This document shows, one piece after another, positions 23,611 through 34,420 of a stretch of 64,000 bases of DNA. The DNA is taken from the NCBI GenBank assembly GCA_033439795.1, contig JAUTDP010000012.1, forward strand, positions 744,001-808,000, read 5' to 3'. Numbering within the stretch: the stretch's first letter is position 1; every line of letters starts with the position of its first letter. The notes under the pieces are model-generated. The model saw only the letters and a program-made list of their open reading frames with translations, made no database searches and was not told the origin of the DNA. The position numbers were made by a program, and so were the translations under genes. This DNA comes from Sordaria brevicollis. Its lineage: Eukaryota; Ascomycota; Sordariomycetes; Sordariales; Sordariaceae.

Positions 23611-24054
23611 TTTGGCGATTGTCGATATCGGGTCGATCGGTCGGTCGTCGTCGATTGCAAGAGTCTCGAAGAGAGCGGCCGTGATGATGGACTGCAGGTG
23701 AGAAAAGTTGGATGGGTCCCAATTTGCGGAGCTGCGCCAAGAACTTAGGGCTCGCAAGCCCTCTGCTTATCGTTGGGTGAGTTGGGCTGGTGGTCGATAA
23801 GCTGATACGGGGCGCCCGGGCCATTCTGCAATTGGCAGGCGGTGTTGATTTCAAAGTGGCAGAATGCTCAACCAAGGACCCCACATCAATTGACTGGCCC
23901 AAGCTCCAATTCCGTTCGCAAGCTTCGGGCCAAAGACACAGCGAGGTCAATTCATTCAAAGACTAAGGTTCATCGTTGCGACAGTTCAACGTGCCCAAGT
24001 TCCACTACAGGCGACGACACCTTGACGGATACCACGACTTTTGATCACTAGACA
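23611..24054. promoter_or_regulatory. Divergent promoter region (rps7 / membrane protein)
   Basis: These 444 bp separate two start codons pointing away from each other and must contain both promoters. Short pyrimidine runs occur near the rps7 side. I cannot assign specific binding sites. Confidence 0.5.
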
Positions 24055-24579
24055 ATGGCATCAGAAAAGCAAGCTCCCACGGGAGCAGCCCAACCTCAAT
24101 CATCCGCCTTCTCCCTCCCCTTCCTCTACCGACTCTTCTTCCTCCTCATCGAACCCATCTCCGCCCTCGTCGGCGCCTACTACGCCTACTTCGACAAGCA
24201 AACCTACCTCTCGCTCACCACCCACTCCGCTTCAGCGCCCCATACTCCAGCAATCCCGCTCGGGACATCCATCGTGCTCTCCCAGCTCGCCAACCTCTAC
24301 CTCTTCTTCGCCCTCAACGAAGCGCTCGTTTTGCGGTCGACCTCGGACATCCGCGTCTGGAAGACGGTGTTGTTTTGTCTGCTAATTGGCGACATCGGAC
24401 ACCTCTACAGTGTTCGCGAGCTGGGAATCAACATTTATTGGAGTCCGACGGCGTGGAACGCGATCGATTGGGGAAACATTGGGTTTGTTTATCTGGGCGC
24501 GGCGATGAGGGTGGCCTTTCTGGCTGATGTCGGACTTTACAAGAGTGGGAAGAGATTGCAAAAGAAGAGGACTGCTTGA
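24055..24579 (+). CDS. DUF7704-like four-helix membrane protein
   Basis: A single exon encodes 174 residues from the ATG in AGACAATGGCA. Four hydrophobic segments are visible: about residues 22-45 (LFFLLIEPISALVGAYYAYF), 72-92 (SQLANLYLFFALNEALVLR), 100-118 (KTVLFCLLIGDIGHLYSV) and 138-160 (DWGNIGFVYLGAAMRVAFL). The tail is basic (KSGKRLQKKR). The blocks LANLYLFFALNEALVLRS and DIGHLYSV match a small fungal membrane family that I recall as DUF7704, which I have not checked. No catalytic motif is seen and the role is unknown. Confidence 0.82.
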   Translation: MASEKQAPTGAAQPQSSAFSLPFLYRLFFLLIEPISALVGAYYAYFDKQTYLSLTTHSASAPHTPAIPLGTSIVLSQLANLYLFFALNEALVLRSTSDIRVWKTVLFCLLIGDIGHLYSVRELGINIYWSPTAWNAIDWGNIGFVYLGAAMRVAFLADVGLYKSGKRLQKKRTA

Positions 24580-25573
24580 GAAGGGGGTTGATAAGAAGAG
24601 AGGTGGTCAGATGGTTGTCATGGAAAGGCGTGATGAGGAAACCGAGGGAAGCGATGGTGATAAAAGAGAGATTCGGCATTTTGGATATTTTGGAAAGAGT
24701 TGGATCAACAGCTGATAATGATGCTTCAAATCAAAGCTGAAAAGGCTCCCCTTAAGCTCAAAGAACTCTTCCGTTGCTGAAAAGGCGCGGCTCAACGCCC
24801 AATGATAGCTGAGGTTCAGCAAGAGTTGGTTTGGCCTGCATTCTATCTCACAACATCAAGCTTGACGAAGCTTCCGTAAGCTTAAAGAGCTCGGTGGTGT
24901 TATGGAAAAGGCGCGCCTCAATGGTCGTCGAAGTCAGCAAAGATGGGAGGTCGTCACTCTCGCCGAGCCCATCAGCAACCCCCAATGGGAATGCGATGAT
25001 ATGATTCGTGGATAATTAGAGTTACACCCTGAGTTCCCTAGCTTCCTCTATCGTGGGGCCAGCACTTGGACCCCATGAACCCTTTCCCCAGAAACAAACA
25101 ATTTACCCGTACCTATCGCGGGGCATGGCGGGGGGAGAAGTATCACGACGTTTTCTTTCCTTTGATACAGCTCAATGTTAAGCACATGAGGAGTGCGATG
25201 GATCCGCCAGAGTGGGTAGGAATCCCGCGATACCACCCAGGAAATGGGTAAAGCCGGGCTTACTCTTATGCCACGCACTTACACGCCTTCCAACTGATGG
25301 GCTGCCCCTCATCATGGGCAAAAGATTCCCGAGAAAGCGCGTGCCCTCCGGCTGAATTGTCGAAGAAATAGTAATGGTGGTGGAACACCAGTCCGAGGCG
25401 TTCGGTTCCGTTTGACCGTTGTCTTGTTGATCATCCGCGTCTTCCGTCCGTCGAGTCTACTTATACCTCTGAAGATCCCATGTGGTAGCTCTCACCATCG
25501 TGTTTTCCCCCTCCTCATACCTCCCTGCTTTACTTGGTACACTAGTCCACTTGCTTCACATACATCTCCCAAC
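24580..25573. other. Intergenic region with imperfect direct repeat
   Basis: About 1 kb with no gene. Two related stretches are visible, 24753-24800 and 24870-24918. Both contain a TAAGCTYAAAGARCTC word followed by GGAAAAGGCGCG or GAAAAGGCGCG. The final 130 bp before the dehydrogenase start are CT-rich and probably promoter and leader. Confidence 0.45.
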
Positions 25574-27009
25574 ATGTCCGACTCCGTCCCCGACAAGTTC
25601 ACCGGCTTCCAAGTCCTTGGCCCGGATACCTGGACCGAGTTCCACAAGAACGAGTTCCAACCCAAGCCCTTTGGTGACTACGATGTCGACATCAAGATCG
25701 AGTGCTGTGGTGTTTGCGGAAGTGATGTCCATACCATTAGTGGCGGTTGGGGAGAGCAAAAGTTTCCTCTTGCTGTTGGACATGGTATGCCTTCTCTTCC
25801 TTTTATACCACCACGTCTCAGCAAGACATCCTGCCTCTTTCTCCCTCTTAGTTTCTCTGGGCCAGCTAGCCCAGTGAACCTGTGACAGTGATTAGCTGAC
25901 ACTCCCCGTGCTATAAAAGAAATTGTGGGCACAGCCCTCCGCGTCGGTCCCAAAGTGACTCTCATCAAGCCCGGCCAGCGCGTCGGCGTCGGCGCCCAGT
26001 CCTACTCTTGCCTCAACTGCCGCCAATGCAAGAACGACAACGAGACATATTGTCGCCAGCAGCTGGACACGTACGGTGCCGTGTGGCCTGATACGGGTAT
26101 CGTGAGCCAGGGAGGGTATTCGTCCCACATCCGTACTCACGAACACTGGTATGTTTTCCCCTACATCCTTTTTCCCGTTTTGCTCTTCCATCTTTGCCTT
26201 TTTCCCTTACTCTCCGTCCTTTCCTCCTTTCCCTTTTTTTCTCCTTTCTCCTTCTCCTCCCGTACCCCTAGCATTTTCTTCTCCCATCTTCCCACTTCCT
26301 CCTCCCCTCCGAGTATTTCCGACGCCCTCGCTGACAACTGCATCTCGAATGCTACAGGGTCTTCCCAATCCCAGAAACCCTCCCCTCCACCACCGCCGCT
26401 CCCATGCTCTGCGCCGGCCTAACCGCCTACTCCCCCCTCGTCCGCAACGGCTGCGGCCCCGGCCGCAAAGTCGGCATCGTCGGCCTCGGCGGAATCGGGC
26501 ACCTCGGTCTTCTCTTCGCCAAAGCCCTCGGCGCCGAAGTCTACGTCATCAGCCGGACGCACTCCAAAGAAGCCGACGCCCTGAAAATGGGCGCCGATGG
26601 CTTCCTTGCCACTTCCGACCCTAACTGGAACGAAGAGCATGTCATGACGTTTGATTTGATCATTAATACCGCGAATTCATTTGAGGGGTGGGATGTAGAT
26701 GCGTATTTGAGCTTGTTGGATGTGCATGGGAAGTGGGTTAGTGTGGGACTACCGGAGGGGGAGGAGGGGATAAAGGTGAGGAATCAGACTTTTTTGAAGA
26801 ATGGGTGTTTTTTTGGGAGTTCACACCTGGGGAGCAGGAAGGAGACGTTGGAGATGTTGCAGTTGGCGGCGGATAAGGGGATTAGGACTTGGGTTGAGGA
26901 GGTTAAAATCAGTGAGGGGAATTTGAAGGGGGTTATGGAGAAGATGAAGGGAAGTGGACCGAGGTATAGGTTTTGTTTGACGGGGTATGAGGAGGCTTTT
27001 GGTGCTTAG
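25574..27009 (+). CDS. Zinc-dependent alcohol dehydrogenase, NADP/cinnamyl type
   Basis: Three exons: 25574-25784, 25920-26148 and 26358-27009, giving 363 residues, normal for the medium-chain dehydrogenase family. Introns are 135 and 209 nt, both with GTATG starts and CTGAC branch sites; the second is very pyrimidine-rich. Visible features are the catalytic-zinc cysteine in GVCGSDVH (Cys48), the following GHGEIVG histidine and glutamate rebuilt across intron 1, the structural-zinc cysteines in YSCLNCRQCKNDNETYC, and the Rossmann motif GLGGIGHLGLLFAKA. The arrangement resembles yeast Adh6/Adh7 and cinnamyl alcohol dehydrogenases, which reduce aldehydes with NADPH in the cytosol. The natural substrate cannot be told. 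The 3' part of exon 3 uses noticeably more G/T-ending codons than the 5' part. Confidence 0.93.
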
Positions 27010-28164
27010 ATGTGGTTGAGAGAGATGGGTTGTGAGGTGGTTAGAGAAGCATGATAGAGCAGCTTGGATAATTTTTCCAAGTTAGAGAATGCGTTCGTGG
27101 ACCAAAAGTGGCGTACGGTGATGTTAGGATGTTATTTTGTCCAATATTGGGATGAATGTCACTTTGGGATGATATCGTGGGAGCTTTTGAAAACTATATC
27201 CTAAAAGTTCGGTTCTGGTGGGCGATGTTGAAGAGATATTTCATCGAGGTACTGAAGCTAGAGTGCTTACTTATTGTCTATTCGCGAGAAGTGGTACATT
27301 GTCATTGAGGTATCGAGCTTCGAAGTCAGAGTGTCACTTCATGCATTATTCGTCATAATACCAGTTAAATGATAATTGTTGAGATTGCTGTCATGACATT
27401 GCTCTATCTTGCATGTCGCTTAAGACCTGTCTAGTCTATTGAATCAAGAACGCCAGAACTCCGCTCTATGCAATCATCGGCTCAACCCGTGTCTATGAGA
27501 ACTCCACGCAAATAATGCTCATCGTGTCCAGGAGAAAAGTAAACATAAAAGTAAACACAGTCTCCCCGGCAACGGCAGCTTGAAACAGAGGTTCCGATGG
27601 TGGAGTGTTCATCTGTTCCAAACCTCCATGTCGCCACTCCGCGGTTCCACCTCAACCCCTGAATCAGGAGGAGTCGTTCGCAGTTCGCTGAGCGCTGAAG
27701 CCTAGAAAAAAAATTAGCGAGAGATTCCCTATAGAGAGTGAATGAAGAGGAGTAGTGCTCACCAAGTAATGCCAAATAACCATTATGAAAGGGTATATAT
27801 GTGTCTAGTAGTAAAAAGCACCATCTACTAGTCTAGAAAAGTTACTGTAAAAAACGATGAATAACGCCACGTTCCCCAAAGCTAATATGAAATGCAAGCA
27901 CTCCTTTTCCGTAAACCAGTCATTTCATGCCCTTTTTGAAAGTTTTCCTTTTTCCGAATCTTGAACGCTGCTGCTTCTGCTGTGTCCAATGCTCATGTCT
28001 ATGTCATCAGAGGGGACGGTCTTGAGCGGTAGCCAAAGGTGATGTCGTCGTCGAACCGGTGGCTGATGGCGGCTGTCACAGTAGTCCTCCTCTTGAATTG
28101 GATCCGTGTCCTTCGCTGTGGGCGACTGTCTCGGATCGTCGTCGGTCCTTCTTTGGTCGAAGAT
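27010..28164. other. Convergent 3' gap
   Basis: About 1.15 kb between the dehydrogenase and CTP synthase 3' ends. Two loosely similar stretches (about 27238-27290 and 27300-27352) share TCATYGAGGTA and ATTCG words. No gene was recognised, and the short minus-strand frame at 27482-27775 has no motif. Confidence 0.45.
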
Positions 28165-30316
28165 TTAGAAGTGGGCGCCGTTGGTACTCCCGTTGGCAAC
28201 ACCGGCATCCTTGAGGATCTCCTTAGTGACCTCGTCGAGGCAGCCGATGGCGGCAGCAACAAAGCCGAGGAAGGGGCGAGAGGGGTCGAGGACACGGCTG
28301 GTGTACTCGGGATGGTACTGAACACCGACGTAGTACGGGTGGTCCTTGATCTCAACAACCTCCATACGCTCGCCAGAGTCGTCCTTGCCGATGAAGATGA
28401 GGCCAGACTGCTCGAGCTTGTCGATGTAATCGGGGTTGACCTCGTAACGGTGACGGTGACGCTCCTCGATGGAGGTGGCCTCGCCGTACAGAGCGCGGAG
28501 CTTGCTGAACTCGGAACCGGGCTGGAAGTGAGTGGTACGGGTACCGAGACGCATGGTGCCACCAAGCTTCTCCTTTGAACCCTCGGGCATGAAGATGATA
28601 ACGCGGTGCTCGGCGTTAGCGTCGAACTCCTCGGAAGTGGCGTCCTTGAGGTCGCAGAGGTTGCGGGCAGCCTCGATAACGGCAACCTGCATACCAAGGC
28701 AGACACCGAGGAAAGGAGTCTTCTGCTCACGAGCCCACTGGGCAGCGCGGATCATACCCTCAGTACCACGGTGACCGAAGCCGCCAGGGACGAGAATGCC
28801 CTTGGCGACGCAAACATCGTGCCAAGCCTTGTGGTACTTGGTGGGATCCTCCTTCTGGGTCTTCTCCTCGAGATGCTCGGAATCAACCCAGATGAGGTTG
28901 AGCTTGCGGCCGCAGCGCATGGCGGAGTGCTCAAGAGCCTTGATGACGGAAAGGTAAGCGTCGTGAAGCTCGATGTACTTGCCGACAAGGACAATGTCGA
29001 CGGTCTCGGCGTAACCAAGGGGAACGATCTTCTGCCACTTGGCCCAGACCTCCTGGCCACTGCTAACACGCTCGGGGGAGAGCTTGACGTCGCTAAGCTT
29101 CAAGGTCTCCTTAAGTTCCCTAAGCAGGCCCTGCTCCTCAAGGAGAAGAGGAACCTGGTAGATGGTGGGCATATCACGAACGGCAAGGACCTGGTTGACC
29201 TCGACCTGGCAACTGGAAGCGACCTTGTTGATGGTGCCCTGCTCAAGGGGCTTCTCACAACGGCACGCAATCTGTATGATAGTTAGCAAGCGAAATCACT
29301 GACCGAATAGGAGTGAGACTGACCAAGTCGGGAATGAGACCAGCACTCCTGACACTCTTGACGGCATGCTGGGTAGGCTTCGTCTTCTGCTCGCCGTTGA
29401 CAACGGGGACGTAAGAAACGTGGATGTTGATGAAGTTGTTCTTGCCAGCCCTGTGACGGAGCTGGGTAAGAGCCTCAACGAAAGGCATGGACTCAATATC
29501 ACCAACGGTACCACCCTGTGACCGTTAGTACTCGCCATGGCATCTCCAGAGACGGGGAACACATACCAACTCGATGATGCAGACATCGGGCTCCTCGCCG
29601 GACTTGTCGACAGGTACCTTGGAGACACGGTTGATGGTGTCGATGATCGCGTCGATAACGTGGGGTACAACCTGGACAGTGCGGCCAAGGTACTTGCCCT
29701 TGCGCTCGTTCTCAATGACCTGCTGGTAGACCTTGCCGGTGGTGATGTTGTTGTCGCGGGCAAGATCAACACCAAGGTAACGCTCATAGTTGCCGAGATC
29801 CAGATCGGTCTCGCCACCATCGTGAAGGACGAAGCACTCGCCGTGCTCCTTGGGGTTCATGGTACCGGCATCAACGTTGATATAGGGGTCAATCTTGATG
29901 GCAGTGACCTTGAGACCCAGGGTCTTGAGAAGGAGACCGCATGATGAAGCTATTGATAATGAGTTAGTGATATGTAGCCCAGGACTGATATGTGTGATAT
30001 CCGGGCTTTGTTCATCGTGTGCATCATGGAGAGAGATGTTGAGATGGTGTCACAGAGACACAGGCCAGTTTCATGATTTTTTTTAGACTTGGCATGCATC
30101 CATGTTGAGTGACTCCATACGTATGAGTGAGATTGAGGATTGTTGTGGTGGTTGTTCATCATCAGGTAGAGAAGAGAAAGATTGCCTACCAATAATTCCC
30201 TTTCCAACTCCACTCACAACACCTGGAGAACGCAGACGAGTTAGAGATGTTTTCATGTGAGATTATTATTTATTAGCTATTGTTTACATACCTCCTGACA
30301 CCAGAACGAACTTCAT
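28165..30316 (-). CDS. CTP synthase
   Basis: Five exons: 30316-30292, 30222-30190, 29949-29567, 29515-29324 and 29271-28165, giving 579 residues. The very short first exons (25 and 33 nt) are fixed by the conserved N-terminus, [20 protein letters not shown]. Exon 3 supplies [20 protein letters not shown], the ATP/Mg and UTP region. Across the exon 3-4 junction the sequence reads [17 protein letters not shown]. The C-terminal half is a class I glutamine amidotransferase, with nucleophile Cys402 in FLGVCLGMQ and His/Glu in YHPEYTSR. The enzyme converts UTP to CTP with glutamine and ATP in the cytosol, and homologues form filaments. All motifs are intact and the length fits the family (yeast URA7/URA8 equivalents). 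Codon bias suggests strong expression. Confidence 0.97.
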
Positions 30317-31322
30317 CTTGGGCGAAGAGATGAGGGGAATCCGATTAAATGACGACAAAAAAGAGGGACAGGAATTGGTGGATCGACGGGGGCCACTCGA
30401 CGAAAAGATCGATACTGATATAAGGAGATGAAGAGAGTAAAGGGTATGGGACAAATATCAATAAAGGGGTGTCGTCAAGTCACTCAAAGTTTGGTGTCGC
30501 TGTCGCCCGCGTGTTGCAGCGGGAAGAAAAAAAAATTGGGAATGGAGAATGGAGGGGCTCCAGCGGCGACCGATAAGGTTGTCTCCCCGGTCGTGCACAG
30601 ACCACTTTGCTGTTCTGCAGCCGAGACTGGTTCACTGGCGCCAAACCCGATGAATGGATGGGTGGGCGACGGGCGCTGAGATGCCCTTCACGGTTCACAC
30701 TTCACTTCCATCGATCACCCCGGCTTTGACGCTTCATGCGAACCTTGGGAATCTGGAACATTGCAGGCACCATCAGGCAGCGGTCCAGGCAGCGGCCACC
30801 CGGTCTCAGGTCACTCACTGCCCTGTCCCGAAAAAGCCGGGGCTGCCCGGGGCACACAGACGGATTTTTCATTGTCCGAGCGACGATCCAGGCACCGGCG
30901 ATGTGGGGTCCCCGCGGTTCACTGCGGCGCACTTGCCCGTCCCCGACCCGGCCGGTTGACGCCGGGCCTTGCCGTTACATTCGGCGAAGAGTCACTCACT
31001 GCATCAGTCATCGTGAACCGTTGCATTACAACCCGGACCTTCCACTTTTTAATTGGCCCTTCGCATGCTTCGAAATATCAAAATGAAGATTCACGATTTC
31101 AATTCAATTCTCTCGTACCTTGTCTGTCCTGTCCACCCAAACAATTTGGTATCTCCAGCTCCCAATGATTGACGCCTGCAGCGCATGCAAAAAAAATGCA
31201 AACCCATCATGATGAAAATAACGATGCGCGACTGATGCACCCAGCACATCAGCTACCGTGCTCGACCACTGCCATGCTCAACATCTCCAAATGCATATGC
31301 GCCGAACCCAAAGGCATAAAAA
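30317..31322. other. CTP synthase upstream region
   Basis: About 1 kb between the CTP synthase start (-) and the end of the amidotransferase-like gene (-). It includes a GC-rich segment at 30640-30980 that creates overlapping open frames without motifs. It probably holds the CTP synthase promoter. Confidence 0.45.
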
Positions 31323-32476
31323 TCACAACTTCCACTCGACCCCTTCATCCCCTTCCTCCTTCTTGACCCCTTCCCAAACCCACTCCAAAACCCTTTCCAT
31401 AACCCAATTCCCATCATGTTCCCTCTCCATGATTTCTTTGACCTCCTCCACCTTCTTCTCATCACTCAAGTCCCATCCCCACCACCTCGCTGCGTCTCGA
31501 ATCTTTAGCTTGGCCGCCTTGGCGTCCTTCTCCGGATGGCCCTGGAATGTCAAGACGCTGTTGTCGTCAGATAAAAGACACTCGTTGTTGGCGAGTAACT
31601 GGTGGAAGTTGGGTGGCGTGGAAGTAAGCTGGCGACGGTGGTGTTGGTGGAGTCTGAGGGAAGTCTTGGTCCCTTTTTCCTTGGCTATCGATAGTGGTTT
31701 TCGGTCGTTGAAGAAACGTACTCCGGCGGGAGTAAGTTTTGAGTCTGTGACACCAAGCTATTTTCATCCATCTTGTCAGCCGCCTTCTTCAAATTCCTGG
31801 GAAAGAGTCAAGACATAGAACAACTCACCTCAGGCCTCCCCATCTCCCCCACCTCCGTCTTTCCTTCCCCAAGCACCATCCCCAACGTCTGATGTCCCCA
31901 ACAGACCCCCACGATCTTTTTTTCAGGGTGTTCCTTTCTCGTCTGCCGTATAAACTCATGAACCCTCAAAATCCATGCATGTTTCTTTCTCGGGTCCGCG
32001 TTTCCTCCTCCGATGACAATCAGATCGAAATCCGCCGGGTCAGGCAAGAATTCTTTGATTCGGCTGTCTCTTCTTGCTCTCGCTCTAGCTGCGGGAGAAT
32101 CGGATTCAGAGTCGGAGCCCCGCCCCAGGTTTGAGCAATCCGATGAGAGAGAGGCGTCTGATTCAGAGCCGTTACAACCCTCGCGATCGTTATGAGGACC
32201 TTGGGAGCAGCAGTAGAAGTTGTCGGCTGGGTAAAAGAAGGAGAGGCGTGGTTCGAAGCGGCAGGTTGATGATTGCGCTAGGGAAGAAAAGCAGCGGGTG
32301 TAGGAGTCGCGGATCGAGGAGATGTGGGGGGAGCGGTAGGAGTTGAGGAGGATGGCGATTCGGAGTGGGATCTTGGTTGCATTGTTTTGGTGGTCATTTT
32401 GAGCGTTGCTTTCGTCGTTGTGGTGAGGGTTGACCTCATGACGATAACTCGAAGGAGAGTCGGTTGAGGCGGTCAT
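31323..32476 (-). CDS. Class I glutamine amidotransferase-like protein
   Basis: Two exons, 32476-31829 and 31757-31323, with a 71-nt phase-0 intron (GTGAGT/TAG), giving 360 residues. Visible core: RIAILLNSYRSP near residue 40, DFDLIVIGGG near 150, nucleophile Cys192 in VGVCWGHQ, then after the splice LGVTDSKLTPAGVRFF, and the His290/Glu292 pair in TFQGHPEKDA. This is the Cys-His-Glu triad of the GATase1 fold, as in the GMP-synthase-like family of fungi. Unusual points are an acidic/serine insertion (about residues 95-145, SESDASLSSD and SDSESDSPAARARAR) between the first strands, and a His/Arg-rich loop after the splice. No synthetase domain is attached. The substrate is unknown. Confidence 0.85.
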
Positions 32477-33214
32477 GTTGAATGCCGCTTGGACGGGGGT
32501 ATGTATATGATCCCTTTCTTTTGTTTTCCGAAGTTTTGGTAAACTCGATGGTTCTGGATTGTGAAGTCCAGTGTTTAAAGTGGGGAGAAAGCTTCCTTTA
32601 AAGTTCCTTTGCTGTGTTCGTCGTAAACAAGTGATCGATAGGGGGGAAGGTATTACAATCGGCTATGTTAACCGAGTTTAGGTATTACTGTCAGCTGATA
32701 GCTTTGTGCTCCTGTAATATCTTCAAATCCCCTTTCACGAAGAGGGGACCCTGGTATGTATAAGGAAGGCTGGGAAGGTGAAGAGAGATCAGAGATCTTG
32801 GTAAGCTTGGCAGGGCACGGCAGTTAGGTAAACCCAGAACCTCTTTGATGATCAATTACGAGCTCATCCAAGCATCTTTAGTCAAGCTCGCAAGCAATGA
32901 TACTTTTGCCGAATCTTTGATGATCAATTGCAGGAATCACGAAAGATACAAGACGGGGTTAAGGCGGACGGCCAAGCCCCAATTCCCAATCCACTGGATG
33001 ACGTTCTTTTTGGAATTAGGGGATTGTGAGTAGCGATGACATCATGGGAGCGCTAGTGAAAACTGAAAAGGCTCGTCGACTTCAGCTTTCACTCTTATTT
33101 TCACTATTCGGCAAATGACAACTAAAACAAAAGGAAGCGTTTCCCGACAAAACACGCGAATAGGATCTCTCTAATATCGAAATCATGAAGTTTTCCACAA
33201 GGCTGCGACGGAGG
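32477..33214. other. Upstream of the amidotransferase-like gene
   Basis: This should hold the promoter of the minus-strand amidotransferase-like gene. A short repeated phrase TTTGATGATCAATT occurs at about 32842 and 32916. No gene was recognised. Confidence 0.4.
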
Positions 33215-33535
33215 GGGTCGATACATACCGCGCCGTAATCTGCACAGCAGCCCAAGCTGAAGGGGTCACAGGACCTTGTCGGGAAGTCCAAGAAAAGGGA
33301 TGACATTCAGGAGAAAACAAAAACAAAAGATCCGGAATGGCCGGCGAGAAAAGCATCGGAACAAGGACCCCGGAGCAATCAAAATGCCATGTCCCCCGGA
33401 CTGTCATGCTCACTGTCAGCTCAGTGGTTCGTCCCGCTGCACCGCCGCGCCCGCACCACCGGGCGGGCAGATGCACGCATTTTGCGGGGCGTCCCGCAAT
33501 TGCCGTGCTCAGCAGATCCCTTTGAACGCAAAAGA
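33215..33535 (-). repeat. GC-rich dispersed repeat, copy A (longest)
   Basis: Read on the minus strand, this begins TTGCGTTCAAAGGGATCTGC and ends near ACGGCGCGGTATGTA. Two other copies in the window share long parts of it. The 5' part (CAAAGGGATCTGCTGAGCAC, the GCGGGACG/GCAAAATGCG pair, the CCCGCCC...GGCGGTGCAG core, CCACTGAGCTGACAGTGAG) matches 41690-41850. The core and 3' part (GCCGGCC, GATCCTGTGACC-like, AGCTTGGGCT, GGCGCGGTATGTA) match 42473-42712. It has no coding motif, and the ends are estimated from where similarity stops. The family is unknown to me; a non-autonomous element or a relic of one is likely. Confidence 0.7.
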
Positions 33536-33582
33536 ACATGGGTGTTCGTTATTTTCGTCTGGAGGGATAGTTGGAACTTTGA

Positions 33583-33708
33583 GATGACAGCTTTGTTCGG
33601 ATGACAGGATCGTTGGGATGACAGCACGAGTTTAGACGACAGCACCTATTCAGATCACAGCACGTTCATTTTAGATGACAACTCCTGTTTACCTAGATGA
33701 CAACTCCT
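33583..33708 (+). repeat. Degenerate 18-22 bp minisatellite
   Basis: Six or seven diverged units begin GATGACAGCA or a close variant (GACGACAGCAC, GATCACAGCAC, GATGACAACTCC). Read in frame, the central units give a DDSTSL/DDSTYS/DHSTF peptide repeat. The last two units are near-identical (AGATGACAACTCCTG twice). It runs directly into the fragment at 33710. Confidence 0.55.
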
Positions 33709-33709
33709 G

Positions 33710-33901
33710 GATGAGGCTCTCGGTAGCCTGGCCATCAGTCTCTCTGATGACGAAGAGACGGATTCTAGTAAAGCAAAGTTGCAGAAAGTTATCAAAAGTA
33801 TTATCTCGATAAACTCAATAGTTAGGAAAGAGTTTGGCAGTTTGTATTGGTCAAAGGAGGATAAGGGAAATCCCATGAATGTGCCAGATCCTCTAGCTTG
33901 A
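33710..33901 (+). pseudogene. Gene fragment of unknown origin
   Basis: An open stretch without a start codon reads LDEALGSLAISLSDDEETD, then a Lys/Ile-rich part, and ends at TGA 33899-33901. The composition looks coding: it is amphipathic and acidic then basic. It is out of frame with the peptide repeat just upstream, suggesting a frameshift in the last minisatellite units. Its final codons overlap the left arm of the inverted repeat. I do not recognise the family. Confidence 0.4.
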
Positions 33902-34139
33902 ATATCCAAAAGAAGGAAAGGATGGGTGGAGGAGGACGAAACCAGCCGGAACAACACCGCCCAGAACCAAATCCGACGACCATCTCCTTAGCTACCATCA
34001 AAAGCAATCCGAGACCAAACAGCAATCATGAAAATTGTGCTCGTCGGATTTGGTTCTGGGCGGTGTTGTTACGGCTGGTTTCGTCCTCCTCCACCCATCC
34101 TTTCCTTCTTTTGGATATTCAAGCTAGAGGATCTGGCAC
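33881..34139. repeat. Inverted repeat with 99-bp arms
   Basis: The left arm 33881-33979 and right arm 34041-34139 are reverse complements, with one mismatch that I can see (CCGGAAC against CCGTAAC). They are separated by a 61-bp spacer. Weak similarity continues outside the arms (AAGGGAAA at 33863 and its complement near 34152). This could form a long hairpin or cruciform, or give a hairpin transcript. Confidence 0.85.
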
Positions 34140-34420
34140 ACCTTGAGGTTTCCCTTTTCCTTCCATGGACCAATACAAATTGTCAAACTCCTAATCATTA
34201 GTTTCAACATACACATCGTACAATAGCAGGTAGATAGGGAGAAACCAAAGGTTGCATAGGCCCAAAGGCCCGTGTTCATTATTATGTGCCATTTGTAGGT
34301 TATGTTGATTACATAATATTCATACACAGAAACGTTCTTCATCATAAAAAGCCATCCACATTATTCATTTCCATATCCACAACTTCCTTCACATCTGGGT
34401 ATCATATGTTCTGCTTCAAA
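34140..34420. other. 3' flank of the subtilase gene
   Basis: AT-leaning sequence between the inverted repeat and the end of the subtilase gene. No feature was recognised. Confidence 0.45.

Noticed and set aside
28606..29286. Plus-strand open frame antisense to CTP synthase
   Set aside because: A shadow produced by codon bias; Leu/Asp/Gly-rich with no motif, while the minus strand encodes a complete enzyme.
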